A DNA stretch of 5,617 nt, taken from Deltaproteobacteria bacterium. GTDB taxonomy: Bacteria; Desulfobacterota; UBA8473. Shown here piece by piece: positions 4,951 through 5,617 of the stretch. Made by a program: the position numbers and the translations under genes. The stretch covers positions 1-5,617 of the forward strand of contig JAUXHQ010000146.1 of NCBI GenBank assembly GCA_030621455.1, read 5' to 3'. Position 1 is the first letter of the stretch; each line of letters begins with the position of its first letter. Under the pieces are notes generated by a model. The model did not search any database, had not been told where the DNA came from, and was given only the letters and a program-made list of their open reading frames with translations.

Positions 4951-5481
4951 ATGAAGCTGTTCAACAAGAAAGGTGATGAGGGGTATACTAGTATGCTGTA
5001 TGGCCAGAGGATTTCAAAATCGGACCCACGGCCTGAAACATACGGTACCCTGGATGAGGCCAACTCTACACTGGGGTTTGCCAAGGCCCTTTCCAAGGAT
5101 GAGAAAATCAGGGAAATCATTCACATGGTTCAGGAAGGTCTGTTCGTGGTGGGGGCCGAGCTGGCAACCGATTCACAGGACTACGAAAAGCTGAGGAAGA
5201 AAACCGAAGAAGAGGACATCCGGGAGTTGCAGGGCCTCATCGAAGATCTGGAAGCCAAGGTTGAGTTGCCCAAGAGCTTCATCATACCGGGGGGGTCTAT
5301 GGCCTCAGCTTCTCTAGATATGGCCAGGACAATAATTAGAAGGGGAGAGAGAAGGGCTGCCGGGTTAAAGAAAGATGGCCTTTTGCCAAATGATAAGATC
5401 CTTGCTTACCTGAATAGATCCGCAGACCTGATATTCATTCTGGCCCGGTATGCAGAAGGGAGAGGTGCGGAAGGGGTATGA
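4951..5481 (+). CDS. PduO-type cob(I)alamin adenosyltransferase
   Basis: This 176-residue protein transfers the adenosyl group of ATP to cob(I)alamin, making the adenosylcobalamin that the mutase across the divergent promoter needs. Family signatures are the ATP-binding N-terminus KKGDEGYTS at 6-14 (usual form TKTGDKGxTS), DPRPETYGTLDEANS at 25-39, and IPGGSMASASLDMAR at 112-126. The Arg cluster is R126, R130, R131, E133, R134 and R135, matching the RxxxRRxER nucleotide site of the human MMAB class. NRSADLIF at 155-162 is the cobalamin-facing segment. It is predicted to be a cytoplasmic trimer like other family members. The ATG at 4951 has GAGGAGA about 5 bases upstream. The stop codon overlaps the next start (ATGA), indicating translational coupling to the amidohydrolase. 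All key residues seem present, so it should be active. Confidence 0.95.
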   Translation: MKLFNKKGDEGYTSMLYGQRISKSDPRPETYGTLDEANSTLGFAKALSKDEKIREIIHMVQEGLFVVGAELATDSQDYEKLRKKTEEEDIRELQGLIEDLEAKVELPKSFIIPGGSMASASLDMARTIIRRGERRAAGLKKDGLLPNDKILAYLNRSADLIFILARYAEGRGAEGV

Positions 5482-5617
5482 TAGTAGATGTTCACACCCA
5501 TGTATTCCCCGAAGAGGTGAGGAAGAACGTGTCCAAGTATAGGAAGAGAGACCCTCTCTTTCGCTTGTTATTCGGCAGTGAGTGGTCCAAAACGCTCGGT
5601 GAATCAAAGAAAGTAGC
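5478..5617 (+). CDS. Amidohydrolase family protein (PF04909-like), 5' part only
   Basis: Forty-six codons are visible before the window ends. The product begins MIVDVHTHVFPEEV, with the metal-binding HxH pair H6 and H8 right after the first beta strand. It then runs through RDPLFRLLFGSEWSKTLGE, resembling the N-terminus of ACMSD-like amidohydrolases (TIM-barrel hydrolases or decarboxylases). The ATG overlaps the adenosyltransferase stop in ATGA, and AAGGGG lies just upstream, so it belongs to the rightward operon. The substrate cannot be deduced. Many such proteins sit in aromatic or acyl-CoA degradation clusters, which would fit but is not shown here. Confidence 0.85.
   Translation, partial: MIVDVHTHVFPEEVRKNVSKYRKRDPLFRLLFGSEWSKTLGESKKV

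Noticed and set aside
5365..5607. Minus-strand open frame of 80 codons over the adenosyltransferase end
   Set aside because: It overlaps the adenosyltransferase C-terminus and the amidohydrolase start on the other strand, both strongly supported.

Overview
The window is a 5.6 kb stretch of bacterial chromosome of medium G+C content. It has two divergent gene blocks that meet in a promoter region at about 4210-4410. The content suggests an anaerobic acyl-CoA-metabolising bacterium, and my best guess is a Desulfobacterota-type lineage (sulfate reducer or syntroph). It comprises an adenosylcobalamin-dependent acyl-CoA mutase in split-subunit form, an acyl-CoA dehydrogenase, and a PduO-type adenosyltransferase. 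The taxonomic guess comes from gene content alone; nothing in the sequence proves it.

The minus-strand block, read right to left, starts with an acyl-CoA dehydrogenase (4206-3040). It continues with a cobalamin-binding small subunit (2969-2514), the large catalytic subunit of an acyl-CoA mutase (2424-712) and a second, divergent cobalamin-binding small subunit (616-209). It ends with the first 16 codons of a further unrecognised gene (49-1). The spacers are rather long for an operon (70, 89, 95 and 159 bases). Three of the four contain an inverted repeat, the most striking being a pair of 16-base arms (78-93 and 176-191) that match at 15 of 16 positions.

The plus-strand block holds a possible 34-residue leader ORF (4411-4515), a YjbQ/UPF0047 protein (4508-4903), a PduO-type cob(I)alamin adenosyltransferase (4951-5481) and the start of an amidohydrolase (5478 onward). 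The amidohydrolase start codon overlaps the adenosyltransferase stop codon.

The two blocks make functional sense together. The adenosyltransferase makes adenosylcobalamin, the mutase uses it to rearrange the carbon skeleton of an acyl-CoA, and the dehydrogenase could act on the mutase substrate or product. The mutase is not an ordinary methylmalonyl-CoA mutase. Two residues that recognise the substrate carboxylate there are replaced (Tyr to Ile and Arg to Gln, the combination I recall for 2-hydroxyisobutyryl-CoA mutase), and the active-site His after the conserved Tyr is Val. The dehydrogenase carries Asp where the usual catalytic Glu sits. The second small subunit carries a paired Lys-to-Arg and Asp-to-Glu change in the cobalamin-binding DxHxxG region. 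Together these suggest a mutase pathway with an unassigned substrate and two non-equivalent cobalamin-binding subunits.
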